From assembly GCF_041381155.1 (NCBI RefSeq), contig NC_091142.1:10597340-10661339 (forward strand): a DNA stretch of 64,000 bases. The letters are read 5' to 3'. Below the pieces are notes generated by a model, which was not told the DNA's origin, searched no databases, and saw only the letters and a list, made by a program, of their open reading frames with translations. Position numbers and translations under genes: made by a program. This document shows, in pieces, positions 46,234 to 59,600 of this stretch (position 1 is its first letter; every line of letters begins with the position of its first letter). This DNA comes from Argopecten irradians (lineage: Eukaryota; Mollusca; Bivalvia; Pectinida; Pectinidae).

Positions 46234-49200
46234 TCACACCACTTGATAATCATCTTGGTATTTTTTCCGTTCGGCGTATCTATTTTGTTTACTATAGTCT
46301 ATACCCGGGCGGTATGTTGGCTTAATCACATCGGGTTCTGTTAATTCCAAGTTCATCTTTTCCAATCCGTCGATAAAAGCTTGGTTCTGAAAAAGGTTGA
46401 AAATAAAGTTTCATGAAATCATCAGATGCCTGGTATGTGGATATCTTGAGTGTGAAAGTCAAAACCAACAAGACTTAATACTTCAAACATTTAGAGTTAA
46501 GAATTTTATACATGTATTTTGTATTTATGACATAATCTGTCTGACACCTATTTTTATATTTTTGTATATGTCAATAGTGTATTATAACTTACAGCACTTT
46601 TTTTGTTGGAATCACTGTGACGTCAATATATAAACATTAAAGACGCTCCACCGCCGACAGAACATAAATAGCATTCATCATTAGAACAATAATTGGTATT
46701 TAATCTTGTGTATATATGTCTAATTAGCACAAAAAATAATATAAGATAATATATTTTGCCTTAGGTGCATGTGCAATCAGCACTTAATTCGATTTAGGAT
46801 ATAGTGCCACCGATTTTTTTCGGTATGGCCATTCCAATTTAATGTCTCGTTCGTCGGATTTCCCGCTCCTATTTTCCGAAAATGAAATAAAAATGAAATA
46901 ATTTTTTTACCGCTCCTCATTTTTTTGTCCGGGAATCTGACGAACCCGGGCAAATTTTCATAGGGTTCATTTTTACTAGTCACCATTTCCACAAGCGTCT
47001 TGCAAACCTTTACAACAACAGAAATGTCAAGTTTTTCCGCCACCACGTGCAGAGTGGTACTGCGAGGTAGAGACTGAGGGACGCATACTTTTTAATAGGA
47101 CGTGTCCCCATTTCAGTCTGTTTTTGCCAATGTCTGCAACTCTTTTAAAAGACTTTGTGTTCGATCTCACTCTAAAAATGGCGACCATGACAGGTGATTT
47201 GACTGGCCGACTTACGAACGAATAACGGTAATCAAGCATGTCCATTATTTGAAGGCAATCTCTAGCTTAATTAATTAACACATCAGTTGCCTTATATCTT
47301 AAGAACTGGCCAGTGTGAATTTTGACACGTGGCCCACGTAGTTTGCATTTGCAAACATGTTTTGACTGCATGACTTAGTAACAGCTAGCTAGGTGACGAT
47401 TCGTCTGCTATTCGGTCAAATTAACATCGGTAGTAAATTACACATTTTACTGAGATTCAAACTTCGTGTTACTTTCTACGGCAATATAACATACATTTGC
47501 CTTCATGTTTGCGTTTCGTGAGAAAATCATAAATAATAAATAGTCAGTTCCACACAATATTATGTGACAACTAAGAAAGAATGTACATGTCAGATGAGGT
47601 TATATTGGTTTAAAATATTTTCCATTAATGCTAATCCCTGATTGTTTCTATTAGTTTGTTGGTTTCTGCTGATAGCTCTGTCAACAGCAAATTACTTATT
47701 GAAATTATTGACAAAAAGTTAAACTTTCTTGACTATTTCCTTTTAGGTATTAAACATTGCTATTCAATGTTAAAATTGTCAAGATTTGTCTTAAAATTGA
47801 AATACATGTATGCCATGCATTGAAAGCATTTTGTGTAATAGCATATGTTCAATAGCTGCGCAAATACCTTAACATTAGACTTCTTTTTTTTTACATCTTT
47901 GATACAGTTATGAATGTTGAAAACACTGAAGAAAACAGCAAAACTCATATTTTAACATAAAAACTCTGTTATTAATAGTAATTGTTACTTCAAGAAATAA
48001 ACATAAAAGTCTAATAAAAAATACTGTGAAAATATTCGCTCGCTCCAATTTTTTCCGCTTTCAAAATATTTTTAGAATTAAAAAAATTTTGCTCGCTCGC
48101 TCCTATTTTAAAATCCCAAAATCTGAAGAACAAGAAATCAAATTGGAATGGCCTATGCAATTAATCATTTTTTAGATTTTCAACTTGAAGTAAAATTAGA
48201 AGCTCAAATCTTTCAATGGTGGTAATAGTGTTAAGTAAGTAACTTTTGTAACTGAACAAAATTACTAAATCGTCTGCTCCTGTTTTTGATAGTGAAAAAA
48301 TACCAATTGTCAGCGGTGGAGCATCTTAAAACAATAATGTGATATCAAAATTTAAGAAGTCATAACAAATGGTGGCATTCTCTATGATTTTTTAATCGTG
48401 TTTAAACGTTAAAATCCTTCAAAATTAAGGTTGTTATGTGATAAAAAGTAAATTGTGTTCATTTCTTATGGATTTTCATAAAACTTGTCTTGAAGTTTCA
48501 AGGCTCGCAAAAATAAAAGCTTTTTTGACTTGTTTCATAAAATCTCATATAAAGTATCAACCACTATTCATAGTTTCGTGACAGAAGTTGACCTACCAAT
48601 GGAGAGATTTCACCCTCAGGAGGCTCAAAGTCGACATGTGTAATACCAGCCTCGAGACAACGCTGAGCGATCACCTGACCAAGGTAATAAGCTCGAGTCA
48701 CTCTGTTACACCTGGACCTGCAATATAAACGAACCAATTGTATATATTGGATGTTATTTATTTTTATTGAGATCCCAAACGACGTGGGTAAAGTACAATT
48801 TACAGTCAAGTAGTCCCACCTTCCGGTGATTATGACGTCATCATCTGACGTTAGTTTGGTGACGTCATAATCACCGGAAGGTGGGACTAATCGACGGTAA
48901 ATTGTACTTTACCCACATTGTTTTGGGATCTCGAAACTCCCGTATTAAAGCACACCAATTCCTGATAATGTCAATATTTCAAACGTACTAATAAAAATTT
49001 TAAGCACCATTGACTTTTATAGGTATACCATATTCAAGAGGCATCAAAAAACAATGATAAAGCTAAAGGTTTGTGCAGGTTGCTTCCCCTTCATGGAATT
49101 ATCCTAAATTCTTTATCCTAAATTCTTTCTGCTTACCAACAGCCATCAAATTAATAATGATGCAATGAATTATTTATGTTATAAGGTAATGAAATTTCTA

Positions 49201-52200
49201 AAGAATCAGAAGTTCTCCATTTTCAAACATCCATTTCTTCCTTTAATGCCTAACCAACAATGTTATGTCCAACTACGATAAGTTGACTTACCCTGAGAAA
49301 GTTTTCTTCATTTCTGGACTGTCTGTTGACACTTTGATGGTGAATGTACCACTGGAGTGTTGAACTATTGCAGTAGTTTTTCTGTTTGCAATTCTTAAAC
49401 TTAATCTACAAAAGATGAAAACAATTATTTTCTACAAATCTGATAAAGTCAATCACATAACAAATGGTCTGTAAAGGGTATGTTTCGATAAACTGAATGC
49501 TGTAGAAATGACATTCATAATTAAAAGGGACAATTCAGTGATGTAGTTCTGTTACATAACCACAGAGCAAAACATGACATAAATGTATTGTTCTACATTC
49601 CTTATGAAACATGACAAGAAATAGTGACAAATTCCACAGCATTGTTAAGTATTTTGATTAACACCGTTGAAATTCCAAATCGTTGATCCATACGATTTTA
49701 AAAGCAGGTACAACATATGAACATGCATCTAATAATGTTAACACAACTGTAAGAGTGACTTGATTAGTTCTAGACAAAAAATTCTTTACTACATCGGCAA
49801 GGTTCAGGGTTCGGCATACAAGACTATGTGTAATGGCGATTGAAAATTTCACATACATTTGACTACAGTGGGCTTTTCTGACATATCACAGTAAAACCAA
49901 CTGATCTAATTTCCATATTAAAACTGGTTTGTTTCTGAAATATGTGCAAGTTTTAATGTACTCTTAGACTGAATTGTCCCTTTAACAGTTATCAATTTTA
50001 GCACTTGAAGTTTTTGCACCAGCTCTTTGTGGATTTTTTGTTAATACATCAATCGCTACAAATGTGAAATTTTACTTTGCCATGCACATGCCTTGTCCAA
50101 AATCGATTACATGTCAGTCAACATGTGTCAAAGGAAATATGTTTACCGCAGTTTTTCCTATTCAAGCTTTATGGACATTCCCTCAAAAAAATAATCCATT
50201 AACCATATTATGATAACAAGAGTCTGTTGAGAAATGTCCATATTTCATACACAAAATGTAGTATTGTTCATGTGTATATCTTTGACCACTGTAAGTAGAA
50301 AAGTTACTCGGTAATCTGATCGGACTAGACTCAGAATCTGTGTCCAATCAAAATATTTGATGTTTAGTCAATTTTGAAGAATCTTATCGGATTTTCTGTT
50401 TTTCCGATCAGAACCCAATTCTGGATTTTGTTCTGGAACCTTCTACAGTCAAGATAACCAGTGTCCCCTTTTTCCAGATATCCTGGACCATTAAAAAAGT
50501 CTAGGTATATAACTTACTGATGGTAGAACTTCCTTGCTCCTTGTTGGAACTGCCATCCTTCTGTCTTCTTTGCCAGGGCCATCTTTTCCAAATTCCTGTT
50601 TATTTATAATATATGATAAATGGTTTATACTTCTAACATAATTATCTGTTTATATTGATTTGCAGGTAGCAGTCATCCTTTGATTTAGAGAAATCACAAT
50701 AAAGACTTCTGACAATGGAAATTGTCAAATTCAATGATCAATTCCTATTCCAAAATATTGTAAAAATTCTTAAAAAATGCCCACACTGCTTAATTCCTTT
50801 AACCAGGTAATTCACCTCCTTGAAAACATACACATGTAGGTCTAATGTGTTAGCACAGTGATCAAACCTTTAGGATCCTGGTAACCAACATTAATATCCA
50901 AAACGATCAGGCTATTTACCTTGGGTTTCTGTTCCTAAATTCCGGGTTAATTTTATAGTCTGCATTTGGAGATGAGTTCTTGACAGACGTAGAACAAGTC
51001 CTCACTACAAAAAAAAAAAAAAAAAAAAAAAAATTAGATATATGAAAAAACCTTCATTAAAATTTTATGATCTCACTCTCACTCAGTTGTAAGCTACAAA
51101 TAAGATATGTATTTATATAAAGTAGAACCTAGCTGCAATGATGATGTAGCTCTGAACACCGTATGGAAGATTTCTGACAGCTGGGAACAAAGTGGAGACA
51201 GGCTATAATTATTCATTCCAAGCAGGAGCATACCTTATCTATGTACATGCACCAACCAATTTTATCTGTTTAAAGTTGCTTACAAATGGAGCTTCATCCT
51301 CGATACTCCAGAGGCTCCGATCACTTCTGTTTGCAGACATGTGATTGGTTCAGATTTGTTCCCCTGAGCTGCCTTCAGTTTTACTATGAGATAGTCCAGG
51401 GATGTAGAGATTGTAAGTGATCGGAACCCCTGGAGTATCAATGCAAGGATGATGGGGCTTATGATGAAGAGATGTTTGTATGATAAACAGTTAGGGCTGT
51501 GGATTGTCTAACATGTGGCGATCTGATCCGATCCACGATCAATCTGATTAAAATAAAGATCCCCATTATACACTACGTATAATGGGGATCTGTATTTGAA
51601 TCAGATTGATCCACGATTCAGGGCTGACGATTCATCAGTTAGATACATTCATACAAGCAAAAGATTCAAATGAAATAAAACTGTTTTCATTGATAAATCA
51701 ATAATGGTCTTATTTAATTGATAAATGTTTGATTGATAATAAAACCATTTTTAGCAGTTTTACATTCCTTATCATTAAGCAATAGGGTTACAGGTAAAGT
51801 ACAGCAGGATTCAGTCACTGTAACTGTAAAAAAAAATCAAACCATTTGAATTTTGAAATGACGTCATCTCAAAAATACTACTGCACATCAATTACGACAT
51901 GAATCAAAAGTCAAACCATCTGTGAACTGGTAAACTGTATATAAATTATCATGGTAAGGCATAAATCCAATCTGATTAAAATACAGATCCCCATTATACA
52001 CTACATTATCACCATATCAAAACATTTTCATTATTACTTTTATTTTGGTCAACTACAGAAAAACATTGAGATTAAGAAAAAAATGTTTAAATCTGTAGGA
52101 GTAGTTACAATTTAATTTGGTTCTAGGCCTTTAGTTTTTATTTTTAATCAGGTGATTTATGATTTTGACTCATAATTAGCCTACCTTTCGTTTTTGACAT

Positions 52201-53656
52201 GGGGTTCACATATACAGTACTCAGTACTCAGTACAACATTGCAAAGAAGCCTGGATACGAAAATAACATGTTGCTAGCTTTACTTCACGCAGCTCTTGTG
52301 TACTTTCGGTCTACTTCAAAGTAGTACTTCAAAAATATTGATGATATTCAGACTTCAAAGTTCAGTGTACATTCCTTTACATTTTTGAGCTATGACAGCA
52401 TTAAAGAAGGTATTATTTTTTGCTTTTGAAAGATCGCGATCCACAAATATCAGGAGTAACGAATATTCGTATCCGATCTTTCTCAATAATTCTTGAATAC
52501 TCGAGTACTCGGATACTTGTTACAGCCCTATAAACAGTTATACTTGGTAAATCATATGAATTAATTACAAAAGATAACATTGAATACTATTTATGGTTAT
52601 AATTTGCACATTTCCATCAATGTTGTTGATTTGTTTGTCGGTGATGCATTGGTACGTTTGTGAAATTATATATTTGGTAATCGTTTCATGTAGAAGATAA
52701 AGATGATAAAAGCTTTTTTTGATATTTTGTTAAAATATTCCAATTTACTTCTACTTCTACCCGTTATCGACCTACTTCAACATGGTGAAGATTATGTCGA
52801 GTGGTTGTGGAGCATGAAATGTGGGAACTGGAAATTAATATTTGTGTTTTGAGATTGCGGATTTGAATGAGGGTACAGTTTCAGAAGATATAATTTGTGT
52901 GGGGAGGTGGTTCCATTCTTTAATTGTTCTTGGGGGGGGGGAAGATTCTTTTCTGGAAGTTGTTCTGCATGATGTTAGTTTGAATGATAAGTAATTTAAT
53001 TGATGTACAAAAAAAATCCCTTTAGTTAAAGGTTTCAATAATCTTAAATCTGACAGAAAATATGCCCAGAATAAAGAGTCGATCAAGATTTGAAAGTTCT
53101 GTAGTTGACTGTGTTGGTCGGTCAAGTAGTGATCTGTCAAAACTGGAGATGCTTTGTTAGTTGCTATATGAACTCAACTAAAGTTTATTCTCACTTAACA
53201 ATTATCAAAAGTTATTGTAGAGTGCATACAAACCATTTCTACATAAACACGTTAAAGCTCCAGTTGAAAAGGGAAACTGTAGCCTTCCTCCAAGTATCAA
53301 AGCCATAATGTAACGGATTGTAACAACTGCAAGATAAAAATTGATTCTGCCCTTGGATTTCTCTCGGCGCTCAAACGCTTGTAAAAGGACAAGAAAGTCA
53401 AGCTTTCAATGGACTTGATTAATGGGTAGTCTTTATTTCATTTTACGAAAAAGTTATTTCGGTATCAAAGTTAATTTAATTTCTATCTATTATTAATAAT
53501 ATATTTTATGTATTAATAAAATTATATTCATCAACCCATGTTTACAAAAATAAATATGTTTCTAATTTAAGATACTCTTAAATAATAACTGCTCCCTAAA
53601 TCTCAACCGGAAGCACATGGTAAAACATTTTGAAGAAACGTCAACAGAGAAATCAT
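46234..53656 (-). CDS. MRPL18: Mitochondrial large-subunit ribosomal protein uL18m
   Basis: Exons (complement): 53608-53656 (first, tentative), 50920-51004, 50518-50595, 49292-49405, 48597-48717 and 46234-46386, giving 199 aa; human MRPL18 has 180. The product belongs to the central protuberance of the mitochondrial ribosome (uL18 family, classically 5S rRNA-binding). Seen: PEFRNRNPRNLEKMALAKK (human PEFTNRNPRNLELLSVARK), then the uL18 core with VIAQRCLEAGITHVDFEPP (human VLAQRCLEAGINFMVYQP). The C-terminal exon is rich in charged residues and ends YQDDYQVV. The N-terminus modelled here, [20 protein letters not shown], looks like a mitochondrial presequence, but its donor (CCG/GTTGAG) is weak and intron 1 is 2.6 kb. 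Exons 2-6 are firm. A TTAA transposon fills intron 5 and a palindromic MITE lies in intron 4. An ATTAAA at 46200-46195 may be the poly(A) signal. Confidence 0.9.
46641..48325. mobile_element. TTAA-flanked nonautonomous transposon, 1.7 kb
   Basis: TTAA at 46637-46640 and 48326-48329 flank ends GACGCTCCACCGCCGACA and TGTCAGCGGTGGAGCATC (inverted, two mismatches). No transposase is recognised. A second, nested element is inside (46826-48153). It lies in MRPL18 intron 5. Confidence 0.78.
46826..48153. mobile_element. Element with GGCCATTCCAATTT inverted ends nested in the TTAA transposon
   Basis: The left end TGGCCATTCCAATTTAATG and right end TCAAATTGGAATGGCCTA are inverted. Both ends also carry GCTCGCTCCTATTTT-type sequence (GCTCCTATTTTCCGAAAATG left, CGCTCGCTCCTATTTTAAAA right). 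Short minus-strand frames at 46777-47245 show nothing I recognise. Confidence 0.65.
48769..48932. mobile_element. Near-perfect 164-bp palindromic MITE with CRE and ETS motifs
   Basis: The arms read GAGATCCCAAAC, GTGGGTAAAGTACAATTTAC, CCACCTTCCGGTGATTATGA and CGTCA, mirrored on the other side of a ~20-bp loop. Each arm therefore holds a CRE (TGACGTCA) and an ETS-type site (CCGGAAGG). Found in MRPL18 intron 4; diverged relatives are at 35538-35733 and around the LINE. Confidence 0.85.
51291..51458. mobile_element. MITE with CATCCTCGATACTC ends (copy 4, short)
   Basis: The left end CTTCATCCTCGATACTCCAG and right end CCCCTGGAGTATCAATGCAA then GGATGATG are inverted. The interior GCTGCCTTCAGTTTTACTAT matches the other copies. 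Confidence 0.7.
51529..51625. mobile_element. Hairpin element
   Basis: ATCAATCTGATTAAAATAAA and AGATCCCCATTATAC pair with GTATAATGGGGATCT and TTTGAATCAGATTGAT, a foldback of about 95 bp. A partial copy is at 51968-52005. Confidence 0.65.
52835..53140 (-). pseudogene. LINE reverse transcriptase C-terminal fragment
   Basis: The minus-strand frame ends with PPPRTIKEWNHLPTQIISSE and SFKSAISKH. This is the tail motif (PRTIREWN.LP...FK..L) common to CR1/L2/Jockey-like reverse transcriptase proteins. No catalytic domain is present. A G-run at 52932-52940 distorts the motif start. Old fragment, unrelated to the LINE at 36720. Confidence 0.7.
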
Positions 53657-56600
53657 GAGGTAATCATTATAATCTGAGTGTTGTCATTGTTTCGGGTCAT
53701 GTTTTACGATTAAGTGGATACATAATGACACACATCGAACCATTTGGTTAATTATGTGTTGTGTATGATATAATCGAACGACCATTTATTGATTGTCTGC
53801 AGGTAGAACATGTGTCTAGATCTTGACTCTTGCACAACTGTATGCTGTTTACATTTAGTTGTGTGTATTTTCACTCTTTTGTATGAGAATAAATGGTTAC
53901 CTTTGACTTGGTATATTGAGGTGCCAAACTTGTCTTTCTATATTAAATGTAAATGATTCTGTAACAGGAGAGGAGAAAATTTAGCGACCAGACCGGGATT
54001 CAAACCTGGGACCCTCCGAACACTAGCCGAGTGCTCTACCGACTGAGCTACCTGGTCACCGATAATCGACCCAGTCCGATCCCGCTACACTCCTCCCTCC
54101 TTTCTCGAAGTCTTCGTCAAGAAAGACATACAAGACCATTCCAAACAATAAGACTGTGGGTTAATATTTGGGTGCCAATTCTGTAACAGGAGAGGAGAAA
54201 ATGTAGCGGCCAGACCCGGGTTCGAACCTGGGACCCTCCGAACACTAGCCGAGTGCTCTACCGACTGAGCTACCTGGTCACCGATGATCGACCCAGTCCA
54301 CTTCCGCTACAATTCTTTACCTGTTTGAATTAAAATACATTTACCTTCTTTTTGTATATTTCAATTTACATTGTCAAATTAAAGACTCATAGAGTGTCTT
54401 AAAGTTAAATAAGATTTTAAAACCGGAACTGTTCAATCAAAAAAATCCACTGCATAAATTTTTTCATTCAGCATCTTCATGTATATCATCCTTTAGCTAA
54501 AACCAGGTAGTCAATGAATTCGTTATACTGATGCACTCTTCACTTTTTGATGTACATGCAGTAACAATGAAAAGAAGTTTCAGATATATATATATATTTA
54601 CTATTGTACAGTGACAATGAAAACTCTGGTGAAGCAGAAGGCGATACAGGACAGAGAATCCTCGCTCAGTTTAAGAGTGAGACAGGTGAAGTTGCTGGCA
54701 GCTCGTTTGATTTACCTGTAGACATAACACCTGAGAAGCTACAACTCATCTGCAACGCTATCCTAAATAATGTGAGTGGTTTAATTTGAAGATCAAGATC
54801 AGAAACATTCTTGATTCTTCTATAATATTTGTTGATTTAAAATGTTTTAATTCGTTGTGTTCATTGTACATTATGTATAACTTATATTTGATCAGCAAAT
54901 GTACTAAATATCATGTATTTACATGTATTAATGCATCTTTAACATATAAAAGTGAATTTCTGCATGTACAGCAGAGCCAATAAAAATGTCAAGGTCAATT
55001 ACACTGAGAGGATCCATAATCACCAGATCACAAGTAAGGTTATTTAGGGATAATTAAAGATATATTCTCTTTGGAAGAGACATTTCTGAATAAGGAAGAA
55101 TATTCTAGTAACTTATCATATTTATTTATTTCCCTCCACAGACAGAAACTGTTCCCTATTCCTTTTTCGTCAATGATACAGAGATAACCACATCACTGTC
55201 CAGTACCTTGGATAAAGATGCCCTTGAGGATACAGAAAAAGTACTGGACATTGTGTATCAGCCGCAGGCTATATTCAGAGTCCGAGCGGTCACTCGCTGT
55301 ACTAGCACCATTGCTGGACATGCTGAGGCGGTCATCGCAGTATCCTTTAGTCCTGATGGCAGGTGAGATAGTATTATGTTACGTCTCAAGCCTCAGTTTC
55401 ATCAACTTTCTTTAACATTAAGGGAATTCTTTATCTTAAAACATATGGCTATGGTGTCATCTTTAGTTTTTGTCAGTGCTTTGTTTGGACTACCCATTAT
55501 TGTCAAAGAACTTGGTCCTCTGTAGATTAGTACACCTGTAATTGTTATTTATCTGTGTAGGTTTCACAAAGTCTCACTCTATCTTTCACTGTAAGATTAG
55601 TTTCTGGATCTGTAAATTAGTTTCAACTAATCTATAGACAGGAAAACTAATGTATAGTGAAAAGTGTACTAATCTACAGACAGAACAAGAACATGTACTA
55701 AGTTATTAAATAGACCACATAAAGGACTGGTGACAACAGAAGATGACATCATAGTCATGTATTTAATGTATAGAGACACATCTGCTGTAAAACACACCAG
55801 GTTTTATTTTGTTAGCATATTTATGGTGAATTATCTTGAGCCAAATGCTTTTCTTAAGAACAATAAGCAAATCATCACCAAAAAACAAAAAATGTGAATT
55901 AGCAGAATTGTATCGGTATCTAAAAAAAATATGCAGAAATATACTTGAACAGTTGAATGAGAGCAATCTTTCTGGTCAGAGTGATGTTTTGAATAATCAA
56001 GTTTTAGGCGACATATGTTGCATTTGTATGTAAATCACATGTACAATAGAGAAAAACTGATATTGAATTTTGTGATTATTGTAGATATTTGGCAAGTGGG
56101 TCTGGGGACACAACGGTCAGATTCTGGGACATCAACACAGAATCCCCACAGTACACATGTAAAGGTGAGGCTGAAGGTTTCAGGATTATGTAACGAAAGC
56201 CTGAGCCTAGATGTAATGAAAGAAGTTATTAAAAACCAAGCTGTCCACATTTGTTTGTTGTAATAAAATGCTGCCTTCAGTAAAGCTATGCTTATTTAAA
56301 CAAATAAGTGGGAAAAAACTGACGAAACTATCTAAAGTAATTGAAACTGAGGGGTTTACTAAGCCATACTTGCATCATTTGTAAGGATAGATGTATGCTA
56401 TTACCAAAAATTGTAACGATTTCACAAAATTACCGGGAGAAAGCTTTCGCGTTATTTATTTCTAACAAGCCATTCTTGTATTTAGATAATATGACTTTGA
56501 AAAAGTCACTCAGCAGTTTGATAAGCTATCATAACAGGCGCCAGTTTGGTTGTTGGTATTTGTTGTTTTCTAGCATATAGTTGGATTGGCCAAGGGAGAC

Positions 56601-59600
56601 AACTTCAGATTTATATTGCTTCAATTATCTTGATATATTTCATGAATGAACAATGCATCAATACATAACTCTCCGATCCAAAATAATTGATACATCAGCA
56701 AATTTTTACACTTCTTTCCATAATGATTATTAAAAGTGAAGATGTATTAGAAATATTTGAATGTGACATAATGACATAACAGATATCTCAGGATAAACTT
56801 TTTGCCATATTTCGATGCCTTTAGCTTTGTGTAAACTTTACCTCAACATTTGTCCACAGGTCATAAACACTGGGTGTTGTGTATAGCATGGTCCCCAGGC
56901 GGGAACAAACTGGCATCCGGCTGTAAAAACAGTCAGGTAAGTCGTTTTATTCTACCATTATTCAGAGAAATCATGAAGTTGTCTACTGTCCGCAGTGGCC
57001 GGGTGGTTTAGATGTCTCAACATATGACCACAAGCCCTCCACCTCTGGGCCATGAGTTAGTATTCCAAGTGGGGCAGTTGCCAGGAACTGACCACTGGTC
57101 GGTGTTTTTCTCCAGGTTCTTCGGCTTTCCTCCACCATCAAACCTGGCACGTCCATACATGACCCTGGCTGTTAATAGGATGTTAAAGTAACTAAACCCA
57201 AACTCCATTCTTCAGAAAAATCAGGAAGATAAAGAGGCTGTAGTGGTCAAGCTCTTTTCCAATGGATCAATAGTTCAATATCTAATCGCAAAGTCACCAT
57301 GTGCTTGATGTTGGTTGGTGATTTTTCCCAAAGTAATCCATCTTTGTGATACCTCTGCCACCTAATTGGAATGTGTTCTTGATAAACAATAGCTGTTAAA
57401 AGGATGTAAAACAAAGAAAACAGAGTATTTAGATATTTTCTTTGATCAGATTTTGTTTTGTCAAATTAGATCAGACATGATTACTTGTTTAGTTTCAAAG
57501 ATATTATTCAATCCAAAGAATAATTTTCACACTAATGTGATCACTTTAAGAAGATTTTTATAGTCTGAATGACTCAGATAAATGAGTATGTGTGGTAGCA
57601 ATGTAAAAATATGGTTCATAGCCTAAATGGCAGCTCTGACTGTTCACTTCCAAGAAAGAAATTTTCTAGTTGCAACTGGCCCAACAGCCCAAGAGGATAT
57701 TTTGTTAAATTTTTTCTTTTGAAAGCTCAGAGGCTACTACATAGCTGTGATATAGGGGTATAGAGAACTGTATTAAACTTGTGTATTAATCATTGTTAGT
57801 GTTAAAATGATGATGTACTGTTTCCAGGTTTGTCTATGGGACCCTGGTACTGGGAAACAGCTAGGAAACACACTAGTAGGACACAAACAATGGATTACAT
57901 GGCTGTGCTGGAAACCTTTACACTTGTGAGTTGATGTAAAACTTTACACTTGTGAGTTCATGTAAACCATTACACTTGTGAGTTCATGTGAACCATTACA
58001 CTTGTGAGTTCATGTAAACCTTTACACCTGTGAGTTCAGGTAAACCATTACACTTGTGAGTTCATGTAATCATAAACCAAATTATTTTGCAGTGAACCCT
58101 TTGCGTAATATCATTCCAAATGTTACAAAGAATTTTAATTCCAAAATACAAGAAAATTACTGGCATCTTTGTAAGTTGATTTACAGTGATTTAGTATAAG
58201 TTCAAAAGTTGAATTGATAGTATTTCAATTCAAAATTTAAATGTGAAATCTAGAAATATAAGTTCTCTAGCTATGGAGGAGACAACACTTAACAAGTCTT
58301 AGACTTTGCTTACCCATGTTATTTTGTGCAACAACTGAATTGAACCCAACACTAAGATGGTATATGGTTTTGACTGAGATTTTTTTTGTCATGCTCACAT
58401 TGTTGATTATGTTCTTAATTTGTTTCAGAGATCCTGAAAGTCGATTCTTAGCTAGTGCTTCAAAGGTAGAGTGTTAATTTCTTCTGATTAGAAATTATAA
58501 CCATTTCAAATTGTAAAGATAAGCAATATAAAGTCAGATGTAACTAGAAGAAAAAAATAGCAAATGAATGAATGGATATAAAAAGAATGAATGAATAAAA
58601 ACAAAACAACACATGAATAAATGAACATGCAAACAAACAAATAAAATACTATATTTATAACAAAAAAAGAGTAATTTATGACTTTATCATAGATGTCTTA
58701 TGAGTTTTATGCAAAATTGAAATTCTAACCTGTATGTTTCATGCATCGTATTTAATGATGTTTATTTGTCGTTGTAGGATGGGACGATAAAGATTTGGGA
58801 CACAGTGCTATATCAGTGTACTATAACTCTGTCAGGCCATCTACAGTCAATCACCTGTGTCAAATGGGGAGGGACGGATCTTCTGTATACCTCCTCTCAG
58901 GATAGGACTGTCAAAGTGTGGAGGGGAGATAATGTAAGTATGATAGGGGCTGGTGAGGAGGGAGGGACAGATCTTCTGTATACCTCCTCTCAGTATAGGA
59001 CTGTCAAAGTGCGGAGGGGAGATAATGTAAGTATAATAGGGGCTGATGGGGAGGGAGGGATGGATCTTCTATATACCTCCTCTCAGGATAGAACTGTCAT
59101 AGTGTGGAGGGGAGATAATGTAAGTATGATAGGGGCTGGTTGGGAGGGAGGGATGGATCTTCTGTATACCTCCTCTCAGGATAGGACTGTCAAAGTGTGG
59201 AGGGGAGATAATGTAAGTATGATAGGGGCTGGTGGGGAGGGAGGGACGGATCTTCTATATACCTCCTCTCAGGATAGGACTGTCAAAGTGTGGAGGGGAG
59301 ATAATGTAAGTATGATAGGGGCTGGTGGGGAGGGAGGGATGGATCTTCTGTATACCTCCTCTCAGGATAGGACTGTCAAAGTGTGGAGGGGAGATAATGT
59401 AAGTATGATAGGGGCTGGTGGGGAGGGAGGGACGGATCTTCTATATACCTCCTCTCAGGATAGGACTGTCAAAGTGTGGAGGGGAGATAATGTAAGTATG
59501 ATAGGGGCTGGTGAGGAGGGAGGGACAGATCTTCTGTATACCTCCTCTCAGTATAGGACTGTCAAAGTGCGGAGGGGAGATAATGTAAGTATAATAGGGG

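Larger units (their letters stand above)
51030..52800. other. Large MRPL18 intron 1 without recognisable exons
   Basis: It contains a MITE (51291-51458) and a hairpin element (51529-51625) whose arm GATCCCCATTATACACTAC recurs at about 51987. A poly-A run at 51008-51033, next to the exon 2 acceptor, serves as its T-tract on the minus strand. I see nothing else supported. Confidence 0.55.

Noticed and set aside
46777-47245. Two minus-strand frames as exons of a gene
   Set aside because: They lie inside nested inverted-repeat elements in MRPL18 intron 5, with no homology I recognise and no splice support.
54557-54611. ATGCA/GTAACA as the NLE1 first exon
   Set aside because: The phase would fit, but the intron would be only about 50 bp. 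The CATGAG/GTAATC option at 53655 is more plausible.
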